Shown here: piece by piece, positions 1 to 7,732 of the stretch
How the letters are laid out: the number at the start of each line of letters is the position of its first letter
How positions within the stretch are numbered: position 1 is the first letter of the stretch
Origin: JBOHCT01 sp050699055
GTDB taxonomy: Bacteria > Actinomycetota > Actinomycetes > Streptosporangiales > JBOHCT01
NCBI GenBank assembly: GCA_050699055.1
Contig: JBOHCT010000005.1
Location: 1-43,869 of the forward strand
DNA: 43,869 bases
Direction: 5' to 3'
Notes under the pieces: model-generated
Seen by the model: only the letters and a program-made list of their open reading frames with translations
Told to the model about the DNA's origin: nothing
Databases searched by the model: none
Position numbers and translations under genes: made by a program

Positions 1-1076
1 CCGATGACCAGCCCGCAGTTCGACCCCTGGACGAGGACGCCGTTCGTCGCGGGGACTAGCCTCGGATGGGGCGCGAGCACCGGCGCACCGCCCAGCACCG
101 ATGTCGGGAGCAGCCCGCCGAAGGCCGAGAACGCCAGGGCGAGCACGTAGGTGATGATGAACGGCGCCCCGATGGAGTACACCCCGATCGCCGCGAGCCC
201 CATGACCGTGCTCGCCAGGCAGATCAGCAGCCACCGCGGGGCCCCGCGGTGAAGCAGCAGCCCGGCGCCGAGGTTGCCGACCACGTTCGCGGCGACGACG
301 GCGCTGGTCAGCATGTCGCTGGCGAGGGTACCGAGGCCGCGGGCGGCGTAGATCGTGGGCAGGAACCCCACGAGCGCGAGAAACTGCAACCCGTACGTCG
401 CGAAGATCACCGCCAGCAGGCGCGGTCCTGGCGCGCGGATCACTGTCCTCAGGTCGCCCGTCAGCCGTGGCGGTTCCGCGCGCGTACGCCGCTCGGCGTC
501 GAGCGGGTCGCGGACACCGAGCACCATCCAGGCCACGACGGCGCACGCGACGAGGATCCCCGCGTTGACGTACCACGTCCCACGCCAGCCCAGGCCACTG
601 AGCAGCAGCGGAGCGGCGAGCAGCATGATGGCCTGCCCGGCCGGCATGTACGTGCCCCAGAACCCGAACGCCAGCCTCGCGTCGTCGGCGCGGGCGACCT
701 CCGCGATCAGTGAAGGGGCCGCGATGACGACGCCGAGGAACCCCGCCCCCTCCGCGACCCTGGACCCGAGCAGGAGCGGCCCGTTCGGCGCCAATCCGCC
801 GAGGACGCTCGCGAGAGCCGTGAGCAGCAGCCCGAGGAGCAGCGTACGACGCGTGCCGATACGCCCCGTCAATGCCCCGGAGGCCGCGCCAGTCACGGCC
901 GCGACCAGGCTGAACGCGGCCAGGACCCAGCCCGCGACGGCGAGGCTCATCCCGAGGTCGCGGCGCAGGACAGGCAGCGCCGGCGGCGCCTTCCCCACCT
1001 GAAAAGCGACCACGACCCCGGCGGCCACCGCGACGCAGACGACGCCCCACCGGGTACGCTCCACCTCGCGCCTCAC
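1..1076 (-). CDS. MFS transporter, 3' end outside the window
   Basis: The reverse strand reads open from a GTG at 1076 to the window edge, giving about 358 residues with no stop. I chose this start because a GGGAG Shine-Dalgarno sequence lies just upstream and the first membrane segment (VVCVAVAAGVVVAF) follows within about 12 residues. The protein has the alternating hydrophobic segments of a 12-TM major facilitator. The loop-2 signature appears as GALTGRIGTRR around residue 70, followed by an arginine-rich loop at mid-protein. Families of this type export drugs or small metabolites, and the substrate cannot be read from the sequence. It is transcribed divergently from the toxin-antitoxin pair at 1170, with 93 bp between them. 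The missing C-terminus is due to the window boundary and is not evidence of damage. Confidence 0.85.
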   Translation of the reverse strand, partial: MRREVERTRWGVVCVAVAAGVVVAFQVGKAPPALPVLRRDLGMSLAVAGWVLAAFSLVAAVTGAASGALTGRIGTRRTLLLGLLLTALASVLGGLAPNGPLLLGSRVAEGAGFLGVVIAAPSLIAEVARADDARLAFGFWGTYMPAGQAIMLLAAPLLLSGLGWRGTWYVNAGILVACAVVAWMVLGVRDPLDAERRTRAEPPRLTGDLRTVIRAPGPRLLAVIFATYGLQFLALVGFLPTIYAARGLGTLASDMLTSAVVAANVVGNLGAGLLLHRGAPRWLLICLASTVMGLAAIGVYSIGAPFIITYVLALAFSAFGGLLPTSVLGGAPVLAPHPRLVPATNGVLVQGSNCGLVI

Positions 1077-1157
1077 CGCCGATCTCCCGGGTGACCATGC
1101 TCCGCCTGCCCAGCCTGACCGTACAGTCCCATCGCGTCGCTGGGCCGATGTGACCCG

Positions 1158-1163
1158 TATACT
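1158..1163 (+). promoter_or_regulatory. -10 box for a leaderless antitoxin mRNA
   Basis: TATACT fits the actinobacterial TANNNT -10 consensus and ends six bases before the antitoxin ATG at 1170. The transcript would then begin at or next to the start codon, and no Shine-Dalgarno sequence is visible. The same TANNNT-N6-ATG arrangement occurs at 3883, 42225 and 43143. No convincing -35 box is seen. Confidence 0.55.
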
Positions 1164-1169
1164 GAGCGT

Positions 1170-1451
1170 ATGACAGAAAGCACGACAGTGGTGCAGGCCC
1201 GCTTGCCCCGAGAAGAGGCCGAGCGGCTGGACGCGGATCGTACGGCTCTCGGGCTCGCTAACCGGTCGCAGGCGGTCCGGGAAGGGCTGCGCCTGCTGCA
1301 CCGGGAGGCGCGCCACGCGGCCCTGGCACGTTCCTATGACGAGTTCTACGGCGCTGAACCCGCGCCCGTATCCGAGGTGGCGGCGGCCGGCGATGAGGTG
1401 GCGGCGGCTACGATCGCCGATCGCGAGGCCGCGGAGGGCGAGGACCGGTAG
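1170..1451 (+). CDS. Ribbon-helix-helix antitoxin
   Basis: This 93-residue protein starts with a short beta strand (TTVVQARLPREEAERLD) followed by two helices (NRSQAVREGLRLLHREA). That is the layout of a ribbon-helix-helix DNA-binding domain, and the acidic, alanine-rich C-terminus would be the toxin-wrapping tail. Antitoxins of this type dimerise on their own promoter and neutralise a MazF/PemK RNase. The MazF-like gene begins at the base after its stop (TAG then GTG), so the two are translationally coupled. The start is fixed by the leaderless promoter at 1158-1163. The gene is complete. RHH regulators also exist outside toxin-antitoxin systems, but the partner makes this role likely. Confidence 0.85.
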   Translation: MTESTTVVQARLPREEAERLDADRTALGLANRSQAVREGLRLLHREARHAALARSYDEFYGAEPAPVSEVAAAGDEVAAATIADREAAEGEDR

Positions 1452-1772
1452 GTGTTCCGAGGGGACGTGTGGGACGTACGGTTCCCCGCCCCCATCGGCC
1501 CGCGCCCCTGCGTCGTGGTAACTACCAACGCGCTGGTGCCACGGCTGGGCGCGGTCACGGTGGCCGAGGTGACCGGCACGCCGGGGCCGACCACCACACA
1601 CGTCGAGATCGATCCGGCGGCGGGGTTGACCGGACGGGAACGCTCCTTCGTTAACGTCACAGGGTTGCACACCGTGACCAAGGGCAAGCTGCGCCATTAC
1701 CGGGGTCGACTAGCCCCGCCGGAGCTGGGCCGCCTCGACGAGGCTCTGAAGCTGTACCTCGACCTGGAATGA
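1452..1772 (+). CDS. MazF/PemK-family endoribonuclease toxin
   Basis: This 106-residue protein begins MFRGDVWDVRFP, the family N-terminus in which RGDVW lines the active site. The core sheet (PCVVVTTNALVP, AVTVAEVTGT) follows, and then SFVNVTGLHTVTKGKLR, which matches the conserved strand-helix segment before the C-terminal helix. MazF enzymes cleave mRNA or tRNA at short specific sequences and arrest growth when the antitoxin is degraded. The GTG start directly abuts the antitoxin stop. Length and motifs are normal, so it looks functional. The recognition sequence cannot be predicted from this. Confidence 0.88.
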   Translation: MFRGDVWDVRFPAPIGPRPCVVVTTNALVPRLGAVTVAEVTGTPGPTTTHVEIDPAAGLTGRERSFVNVTGLHTVTKGKLRHYRGRLAPPELGRLDEALKLYLDLE

Positions 1773-1828
1773 CAGCAGGCCCGGAGAACGCGACGATTTC
1801 TCTGGCGGTTCGAAGAACGCCTTCGTGA

Positions 1829-2752
1829 TCACGATGCACCGGTCGCGCGGGCGAGGCGCTCGCGCTGCGGTGCGACGGTGTAGGCGGGGTCTTGCGCGCT
1901 GGCGCGGCCCGCCTCGAACACCCCGAACTTCGTACACACCGCACCGGCGAGCAGCGACAGGCCCGCTACCGCGGCGGCGGGCCGGCTGCGCCCCGCGGCT
2001 ATGGTGGCGAGGCCACCGGCGGCGGTCAGCAGGGAGGACGCGTTTATCCACCGTCCGGCTCGGCCCTGCCGGTACGGCTCACCGGCCAGGCCGAGGCGGG
2101 TCTCGGTCCACGCGGTGGCGGCCAGGTCGGCGGCGGCGCCGCCGACGGCGAGCCGGCGGACGGGCCCGGTCTCCTCGGCCGGCGCCGCGAGCAGCCCGAC
2201 TCCGGCCGCTGAGGTCACGGCCGAGCCGGCGAAGACGAACGGCAGCACCCGGCGGGCCTCGTGCCAGGCGGGCACCGCGGTGTCGGCGAGCAGCACCGCG
2301 GTGTAGGTGGACAGGGCCGGGCCGAGCACGCCCGCGCCCACCCCGGCCGTCCTTCCCGCGAGGGGCAGCCGGCCGCTGAGATCGGCGGCGGCCGCGGCCC
2401 CGGCCAAGCCGCTGAACGGGGCGATGATCCACGAGCCGACGGACAGCGGCGAGGTGGGCTTGAAGACCCGCAGCATGTTGAGGAACCGTTCCGGCCGGCC
2501 CAGGTCGTGGATCAGCGCACCGACGCTCGCCACCGACCCGCCGGCGGCGGCGAGCCTGGACGCCCGGGCCAGGTGGGTACGCCCGGTGGCCTCGGCCAGG
2601 GGGGCCATGGCGGCGGAGGCTCCGGCCAGCCCGCCGAGGAACAGGTAGCCGGGGACGTCCGGGCTCTTCCACACGGGTGGCTTGATGACGGGGCGGCCGT
2701 AGTAGGAGTCGAAGTCGGCCTTCGGCACCATCGGGCGTTCCCCGCGCGGCAT
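1829..2752 (-). CDS. nrfD: NrfD-type membrane subunit of formate dehydrogenase
   Basis: The 307-residue product begins MPRGERPMVPKADFDSYYGR and then has about eight hydrophobic segments, for example GYLFLGGLAGASAAMAPLAE and VGSWIIAPFSGLAGAAAAA. This is the NrfD/PsrC fold that anchors molybdenum-iron-sulfur oxidoreductases and exchanges electrons with quinones. The conserved IHDLGRPERFLNMLRVFKP loop near residue 90 is present. The ATG overlaps the stop of the upstream FdhB-like frame by one base (TGATG), so it was the third gene of an fdhA-fdhB-nrfD operon. The gene looks complete even though its catalytic partners are largely deleted. It may now be an orphan subunit unless other copies of fdhA and fdhB exist elsewhere in the genome. 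Confidence 0.88.
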   Translation of the reverse strand: MPRGERPMVPKADFDSYYGRPVIKPPVWKSPDVPGYLFLGGLAGASAAMAPLAEATGRTHLARASRLAAAGGSVASVGALIHDLGRPERFLNMLRVFKPTSPLSVGSWIIAPFSGLAGAAAAADLSGRLPLAGRTAGVGAGVLGPALSTYTAVLLADTAVPAWHEARRVLPFVFAGSAVTSAAGVGLLAAPAEETGPVRRLAVGGAAADLAATAWTETRLGLAGEPYRQGRAGRWINASSLLTAAGGLATIAAGRSRPAAAVAGLSLLAGAVCTKFGVFEAGRASAQDPAYTVAPQRERLARATGAS

Positions 2753-3804
2753 CAGCGCCCCCCTCCGGCGAACGCGGCCGTCACCCCGGCGGCGAGGCTG
2801 ATGGCGGCGGCCGCCGCCCATTTCCACATGGCGGGCAGGTCGGCGGTGGTCACGACCGGGTCGGGCGGCAGCCCGTACACCTCGGGCTCGTCGAGCAGCA
2901 GGAAGAACGCACCGTCACCGCCCACACCGTCCTCTGGGTCCTCGCCGTACAGCCGCGCCGTGCTCTCCCCGCGTGCCCGCAGCTCCGCCACCCGGCCTTG
3001 CGCGCGCTCGCGGAGCTCGTCGAGCGGACCGTACTGGATCGAGTCGGTCGGGCACGCCTGCGCGCACGCCGGCTCCAGGCCGTCACCGATCCGGTCGTAG
3101 CACAGCGTGCACTTCCACGCCCGCCCGTCGTCCGGACGCTGGTCGATGACCCCGAAGGGGCAGGCGGGGATGCAGTAGCCGCGGCCGAACGAGGCCCCCA
3201 GACCGGGGACCGTGGAGGAGTGTCAAATACGCGCCTGGTTCTCCACCTGAATCGCGCCGAGGGCGGTGCACAGCTTCTTCATCAGGTAGTTCTCTTCGTT
3301 GTCCAGCGTCGCCCCGCCCAACGAAGCGATCCCCATCGTCCGCCGCAGCAGCCTGCCCTGCTCGTCGCTGTCCTGTCAGGTCTGCCGGCGGGTGGCGAGA
3401 ACCCCATCGGCGATCATGTCCATCGCCTGGTCGAGGTCCAGCTCCTCCCAGTCCGTGCCGTACGGCCGCCGGTACAGCACCGTCGAGCGCCGGCTGGGTG
3501 ACGTCACCAGCTGCTTGGACGCCGCCCCCTTCGGACAGAGCCGTCCTCGCGACACCGGGCCGTCCGGGTCTCCCTCGATCTGGGTGACGCGCCCGTCGCG
3601 CACGAACACCCGCTGGCCGCAGCCCACGGCGCAGTAGGGGCACACCGACCGCACCACCTCGTCCGCCGTGGCCGTCCGCGGGGTCAGCTCCTCGGTGCGC
3701 CGCGAGCGGGCGGCGCGACCGCGCCCAAGAACATCGCCGCGGGCCAGTTGGCGGTAGACAGGCCACGACTGGGCACTCGATCGGGCCCAAGATCTGACGT
3801 CCAT
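2752..3804 (-). pseudogene. fdhA'-'fdhB: fdhA-fdhB deletion fusion: Sec-formate dehydrogenase remnant
   Basis: One continuous frame with two internal TGA codons runs from ATG 3804 (GGGGG upstream) to the stop at 2752. The first part is the N-terminus of a formate dehydrogenase alpha subunit, including the 4Fe-4S motif SVCPYCAVGCGQ and GRLCPKGAASKQL. A TGA at 3376-3378 falls where homologues, from memory, have Trp. Family sequence then continues (RRTMGIASLGGATLDNEENY) to the selenocysteine TGA at 3223-3225, within QARI-TGA-HSSTVPGLG. About twelve residues later the frame switches to the FdhB ferredoxin subunit (GYCIPACPFGVIDQRPDD, CTLCYDRI, EPACAQACPTDSI) and its C-terminal membrane helix. Most of fdhA and the N-terminal half of fdhB are missing. 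A natural fusion enzyme is very unlikely because the bis-MGD-binding domains are gone. An assembly collapse is possible. Confidence 0.85.
3193..3225 (-). promoter_or_regulatory. Selenocysteine UGA codon with bacterial SECIS hairpin
   Basis: The in-frame TGA (3225-3223) is followed by 18 bases and then GGTCT (3204-3200) in the loop of a 7-bp stem: GGTCCCC at 3211-3205 pairs with GGGGGCC at 3199-3193, with one G-T pair. Escherichia coli fdhF has the same GGUCU apical loop at the same 18-base distance from its UGA, which is the SelB-binding element. Protein context (ARI-U-HSS, then VPGLG) also matches the formate dehydrogenase Sec site. The element looks intact although the gene around it is not. 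Confidence 0.8.
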
Positions 3805-3882
3805 CCGGCGGCCCCCAGGCAAACGCACAGACGGCTTCGATGCCTACTGTCTTCCGGCTCTCTTCCCGGGGCGAACCCCGCG

Positions 3883-3888
3883 TAACCT
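3883..3888 (+). promoter_or_regulatory. -10 box for a leaderless methyltransferase mRNA
   Basis: TAACCT matches TANNNT and is separated from the methyltransferase ATG (3895) by exactly six bases. No Shine-Dalgarno sequence precedes that ATG. The spacing is identical to that in front of the three antitoxin genes. Confidence 0.45.
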
Positions 3889-3894
3889 CGTCGG

Positions 3895-4569
3895 ATGACC
3901 CACCGCGTCCTGGGGGCGGATGCAGCCCGACACTCCGCCTTCGTAGGCGACCACACCCGAATCGCCGCGCCGCCGTACGTGCCCGAGGTACGGCTGCACC
4001 TCGCGGAGGAGGCCTTCGAGCTGTGGGAGACGACGGAGGAGGAGCTCGGCCGCACGCTTCCGCCGCCCTTCTGGGCGTTCGCCTGGGTCGGTGGGCAGGC
4101 GCTGGCGCGTTACGTGCTCGACCATCCCGACCTCGTGCACGGCCGACGGGTCCTCGACCTCGCCTCGGGCTGCGGTCTCGTCGCGATCGCCGCGGCGAAG
4201 GCGGGCGCGGCGCACGTCACCGCGACCGAGATCGACCGCCTGGCGGTCGCCGCCATCGCGCTCAACGCGGAGAACAATGGCGTCGCCGTCGCCGCGGCTC
4301 TCGAAGACGTACTGGACAAAGACCCGGCCGATGCCGGAGTCGTGCTCGCCGGCGACGTCTTCTACGAGAAGCCGACCACGCGGCGGATGCTGTCGTTCCT
4401 CGAACGCGCCTACGCAGGTGGTGCCTCGGTGCTCGTCGGCGACCCAGGCCGTGCCCACCTGCCACGACCCCGCCTGGAGGCGCTCGCGACGTACGACGTG
4501 CCGGCCCCGCTGGCGCTCGAGGACGCCGAGGTCAAGCGGACGACGGTGTGGCGGCTCAGTGGCCACTAG
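3895..4569 (+). CDS. Class I SAM-dependent methyltransferase (ETFB-KMT/PrmA-like)
   Basis: The 224-residue protein has the Rossmann-type methyltransferase core: motif I VLDLASGCGLVAIAAAKAGA around residue 84, an acidic motif II (VTATEIDRLAVAA) and a post-core GDVFYEKP near residue 158. The N-terminal PPFWAFAWVGGQALARYVLD is typical of a group annotated as nicotinamide N-methyltransferase-like or electron-transfer-flavoprotein beta lysine methyltransferase. It should transfer a methyl group from SAM to a protein lysine or a small amine; the substrate is not readable. It is a single gene, divergent from the formate dehydrogenase remnant and convergent with the monooxygenase operon downstream. 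Its start appears leaderless. Confidence 0.82.
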   Translation: MTHRVLGADAARHSAFVGDHTRIAAPPYVPEVRLHLAEEAFELWETTEEELGRTLPPPFWAFAWVGGQALARYVLDHPDLVHGRRVLDLASGCGLVAIAAAKAGAAHVTATEIDRLAVAAIALNAENNGVAVAAALEDVLDKDPADAGVVLAGDVFYEKPTTRRMLSFLERAYAGGASVLVGDPGRAHLPRPRLEALATYDVPAPLALEDAEVKRTTVWRLSGH

Positions 4570-4596
4570 CCACTGACGTACACGCCGTCTGTCACG

Positions 4597-4631
4597 ACGA
4601 CCGTGGTCCCCAGAAAACGATCGTGGTCCCC
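4597..4631. repeat. Two 15-bp near-identical direct repeats
   Basis: ACGACCGTGGTCCCC (4597-4611) and ACGATCGTGGTCCCC (4617-4631) differ at one base and repeat with a 20-bp period in the gap between two convergent genes (4570-4692). Nothing else was recognised in that gap. They may be a minor duplication rather than a binding site. Confidence 0.45.
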
Positions 4632-4692
4632 GCAGCCCGAGGATTCGCCCGATATGCCGATATTCTCGGGGCCAGAGTTTGGTCTGGACAAT

Positions 4693-6324
4693 CTATTGAA
4701 GGAACGACGGGTCACGAGCCGGCCTTGCTCGGGTGGGCGCGCCGCGGGCGCGGCACACGGCGTCGGCGAGGGCGCTCGCGTCGAAGGTGGGCAGTACGGC
4801 GGCGAGGTGCCCGTCGGGCCGTATGACGTGCACGCTGTCGGGTATCGCGTGCAGGGCCTCGGCGAGGACGCCGTCGGTGTCGATGTCGGACAGCGCGTAC
4901 ACGTCGACGGGCGCGGCGGTCGCGCTCGCGCAGGTCTCCTCGACGGCCAGCAGCCGTGCGGGGTCGGCGGCGAGTACCACGAAGGAGCCGCCGAACAGGT
5001 TCCGCAGCCGGCTCACCTCGGGGCGTGCGGCGACGCGGCACGGCCCGTCCGGGCACAGCACGCCCGGCACCGGCGGGCACGCGACGCCGGGATCGGTGGG
5101 GAACCTCTCGGGGTCGCCCGCCGGGGTGGTCAGCGGGGAGTCGAGGTACCAGTACGGTTCGGCGAGCTTGCCGGAGTCGATCAGCGCGCGGGTGTCGGGG
5201 TCGGTCACCGCGCGCTGAAGCGAGTCACGGCGCCACTGCCACTGCTCCTCTGTCTGCGGCACCAGGAAACGCATCGTCGCCATCGTGACCCGCAGGTTCT
5301 CCGCCGCGGCGGCGCGCCGCTCAGCGTCGTAGCTGTCCAGCAGCCGCTCCGGCGCCGCCCGCCCGTCCGCCCAGCCGTTCCGGACGAAGGCCAGCTTCCA
5401 GGCGAGGTTCTCCGCGTCCTGCACCCCCGAGTTCAGCCCGCGGGCCCCGAACGGCGCGTACACGTGGGCCGCGTCACCGGCCAGAAACACCCGCCCGCAG
5501 CGGAACGCCTCCGCGCACCGCTCATGGAACCGGTACACCGACAGCCACACGACCTCGTACGGCGCCTCGCCCACGATCCGCCGGATCCTGGCGTCCAGCT
5601 CCCCGCTCGCCCGCTCGCGTTCCACGTCGTAGTCGGCCGGCACCTGCCAGTCGATCCGCCACACCCCGTCCGGCTGCTCATGGACCAGCACCTGCCGGCC
5701 CGGGTTCCACGGCGGATCGAAATAGAACCGCCGCTCGTTCGGGAACGGCAGATCCGCCCGAATATCGGCGATCAGGAACTGATCATCGAAGGACTCCCCG
5801 GGAAACCCGATCCCCAGCAGCCGCCGCACCGTGCTGTGCCCCCCGTCCGCGGCAACCAGATGGGTCCCGCGCAGCGTCCCCCGACCCTCGGGGGTCTCGA
5901 CGTCGACCTCCACCCCGCCGTCCTGCCGGAGGCCCGTCAACCGGTGCCCGTACCGGATATCGACCAGCGGCTCGGCGTCGACCCGATCGTAGAGATAACG
6001 CTCCGTACTGCACTGGCTGATGTTGATCCACGGCGGCAGGGCACTGCGCCCCGGGTCGGGAAACGTCGTGGTGAACAGCTCGTGGTCGCGGTAGTACGTC
6101 CGCGACACCCACCACGTCGCCCCCTCGGCGACCATCGCCTCGGCGCAGCCGATCCGGTCGAGCACGTCGAGCACATCCCGCTGCATGCAGATGGCCTTGG
6201 AGCCCACCTGGTCGCGCCCGGACTTCTCCTCCAGCACAACGGTCGGCACACCCCACCGCGCGAGCAGCAGGGCGGAGCTGATCCCGACCGGCCCCGCGCC
6301 CGCGACGAGAACCGGTACCTCCAC
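4693..6324 (-). CDS. FAD-dependent aromatic monooxygenase (MhpA/PheA-like)
   Basis: From the GTG at 6324 the product is 543 residues. It has the FAD-binding GxGxxG at the N-terminus (LVAGAGPVGISSALLLARWG) and the DG motif near residue 160 (LVAADGGHSTVRRLLGIGFP). The GD motif is at about residue 280 (RVFLAGDAAHVYAPFGARG), followed by GVQDAENLAWKLA. A thioredoxin-like C-terminal domain occupies the last 120 residues. These are the marks of class A flavoprotein hydroxylases, which use NAD(P)H and O2 to hydroxylate phenolic rings. The start lies five bases after the upstream MBL gene stop, with AGGA about nine bases before it, so the two form an operon. The ring substrate is not readable, and polyketide-tailoring hydroxylases of the same family cannot be excluded. 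Confidence 0.88.
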   Translation of the reverse strand: MEVPVLVAGAGPVGISSALLLARWGVPTVVLEEKSGRDQVGSKAICMQRDVLDVLDRIGCAEAMVAEGATWWVSRTYYRDHELFTTTFPDPGRSALPPWINISQCSTERYLYDRVDAEPLVDIRYGHRLTGLRQDGGVEVDVETPEGRGTLRGTHLVAADGGHSTVRRLLGIGFPGESFDDQFLIADIRADLPFPNERRFYFDPPWNPGRQVLVHEQPDGVWRIDWQVPADYDVERERASGELDARIRRIVGEAPYEVVWLSVYRFHERCAEAFRCGRVFLAGDAAHVYAPFGARGLNSGVQDAENLAWKLAFVRNGWADGRAAPERLLDSYDAERRAAAAENLRVTMATMRFLVPQTEEQWQWRRDSLQRAVTDPDTRALIDSGKLAEPYWYLDSPLTTPAGDPERFPTDPGVACPPVPGVLCPDGPCRVAARPEVSRLRNLFGGSFVVLAADPARLLAVEETCASATAAPVDVYALSDIDTDGVLAEALHAIPDSVHVIRPDGHLAAVLPTFDASALADAVCRARGAPTRARPARDPSFLQ

Positions 6325-6329
6325 GCCGC

Positions 6330-7292
6330 TCAATCCTGCAGCCGATCCCAGACCTCGCGGTCGCGCTGCGCGGTCCAGACCGTCGGCCGCTCCACGCCGT
6401 CCAGCTCCTCCCACAGCCGAGCCACGTCGAACGGCAGCGAGTGCTCGAAGATCGGCCAGTGCCCGTACTCCGGAGCCAACACGCCATGGGCGGCCTCGAA
6501 CGCCTCCTTCAACGTGCCGCCGCGGCCATGCACCGCGCCCACCTGCTCCCGCATCACCGTCAAGAAGTGGCGGGTCTGGGCGACCGCGGCGTCCGCGGCT
6601 TCCCGCCCCCGCACCACGCCCCCGCGGCCGCCGATCAACGTCTCCGCCCCGAACGCCGCCACCCGGTCCAGCGTCGACGTCGACCAGTCCGCATGGAAAG
6701 CATCGCCGGTGTACAGCGCCGCCTCCGCCTCCACCAAGTCCCCGGCGAACAGGATCCGCTGCCCCGGCAGCCACACCACGATGTCGCCCTCCGTGTGGCC
6801 CCGGCCACAGTACTCCAACACCACCTCGCCACGGCCGCCACCCAGATCGATGCTCGCCCGATCGGTGAACGTCAACGTCGGCCAGGTCAACCCGGGGATC
6901 GAGTCCGGCTCGGCGAACAGCCGCGGCATCCGACCCAGCTCACTGTCCCAATCCTCCTTGCCGCGCTCGGCTACCAGCCTCCGCGTGTTCTCATGCGCCA
7001 CGACCACATCCGCGTCGTACGCGCTCGCACCCAACACCCGCACCGCGTGGTAGTGACTCAGGACCAGGTACCGCACCGGCTTGTCCGTGTACTCACGCAG
7101 CCGCGCCAGCCACCGCTCGGCGGCCACCGGCGTCGCCAGCGCCTCGAAACAGACCAGGAAGTCCTCGCCCTCGACCGCCCCGATGTTCGGATCCCCCTCG
7201 GCGGTCAGCGCGTACACACCGTCGGCGAGGACCTCCAACGTCTGCCGCTTCTCACCCACATCCGCCGACGAAGCAAACGGCTTGCTCGACAT
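6330..7292 (-). CDS. MBL-fold metallohydrolase with altered metal motif
   Basis: The 320-residue protein starts at ATG 7292, preceded by GGAGGTGGCG; the upstream GTG reading adds only low-complexity residues. Metallo-beta-lactamase folds normally carry HxHxDH, but here the motif is SHYHAVRVLG near residue 100. The first two histidines remain and the Asp and third His are replaced by Val and Arg. Later ligands look present (GRGHTEGDIVVWLP, ILFAGDLVEAEAALYTGD). It is co-transcribed with the flavin hydroxylase and precedes it, which suggests hydrolysis of an ester, lactone or ring-cleavage product in the same aromatic pathway. The altered motif may mean a single-metal site. The gene is complete. 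Confidence 0.82.
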   Translation of the reverse strand: MSSKPFASSADVGEKRQTLEVLADGVYALTAEGDPNIGAVEGEDFLVCFEALATPVAAERWLARLREYTDKPVRYLVLSHYHAVRVLGASAYDADVVVAHENTRRLVAERGKEDWDSELGRMPRLFAEPDSIPGLTWPTLTFTDRASIDLGGGRGEVVLEYCGRGHTEGDIVVWLPGQRILFAGDLVEAEAALYTGDAFHADWSTSTLDRVAAFGAETLIGGRGGVVRGREAADAAVAQTRHFLTVMREQVGAVHGRGGTLKEAFEAAHGVLAPEYGHWPIFEHSLPFDVARLWEELDGVERPTVWTAQRDREVWDRLQD

Positions 7293-7549
7293 CGCCACCT
7301 CCGGGTGCTCTGGCTCGTTGGCGGCAGGATAGGCCCCCGCCCGACGCCGCCCCAAAGAGCGCCGTTCGGCCTCCGCCGCGGCGAGCCTTACCGCCCGCGT
7401 ACCCGAACCGGCGGCGTCGCCGGATCTCAGCGCGCGCCGCTCGATAACGAATTCCTATATCCACCAGGGATTCTGTACGGTCGGGCAGCCGCGCACCTAT
7501 GATCGCCTCGATGCACGACGAGTTACGGAGTGGTCACGGGAGGTGAGCG
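7293..7549 (+). promoter_or_regulatory. Intergenic region with -10 box and 11-codon leader ORF
   Basis: This 257-bp gap separates the leftward MBL operon from the rightward small genes. TATGAT (7498-7503) fits a -10 element. Seven bases later an ATG (7511) opens an 11-codon frame ending with TGA at 7544-7546, just before the EspC-like ATG and within its GGGAGGTGA Shine-Dalgarno region. The arrangement could couple or attenuate translation. Nothing else in the gap was recognised. Confidence 0.35.
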
Positions 7550-7732
7550 ATGGCGGGGGCGTCGATTCGCGTGCTCCCAAACGCGCTGGCCGCGGCCGCG
7601 GGTGAGCTGCGGGGTGCGGCAGGCGAAGGGCAGGCGTTGCGCGGCAACTTCTCCCGCGCCGCGACGGCCGCCGGGGCGTGTGGCCCTGAGGCGGCGGCCC
7701 ACACCTATGGCGCGTCGGACGTCTCTCCGTGA
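7550..7732 (+). CDS. Small EspC/WXG100-like protein
   Basis: This 60-residue product has a very strong ribosome site (GGGAGGTGAGCG before ATG). It reads as an amphipathic alanine-rich helix: IRVLPNALAAAAGELRGAA, then a short second helix and the turn AAGACGPEAAAHTYGA. This resembles the N-terminal part of EspC-like type VII secretion targets (helix, loop, helix with a small-residue turn), but it is shorter than the roughly 100 residues usual for the family and has no WxG. The stop overlaps the next start (GTGA). It could be a truncated T7SS substrate or an unrelated small helical protein. No T7SS machinery genes are nearby. Confidence 0.5.
   Translation: MAGASIRVLPNALAAAAGELRGAAGEGQALRGNFSRAATAAGACGPEAAAHTYGASDVSP

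Noticed and set aside
3376..3378. First fdhA TGA as a second selenocysteine
   Set aside because: The family position is Trp, a single-base change explains it, and no GGUCU-type hairpin follows at the right distance.
4603..7053. Very long rightward open frame (816 codons) opposite the monooxygenase and MBL genes
   Set aside because: It is the antisense shadow of two clear genes in GC-rich DNA. It has no family sequence and a composition dominated by Arg, Pro, Gly and His.
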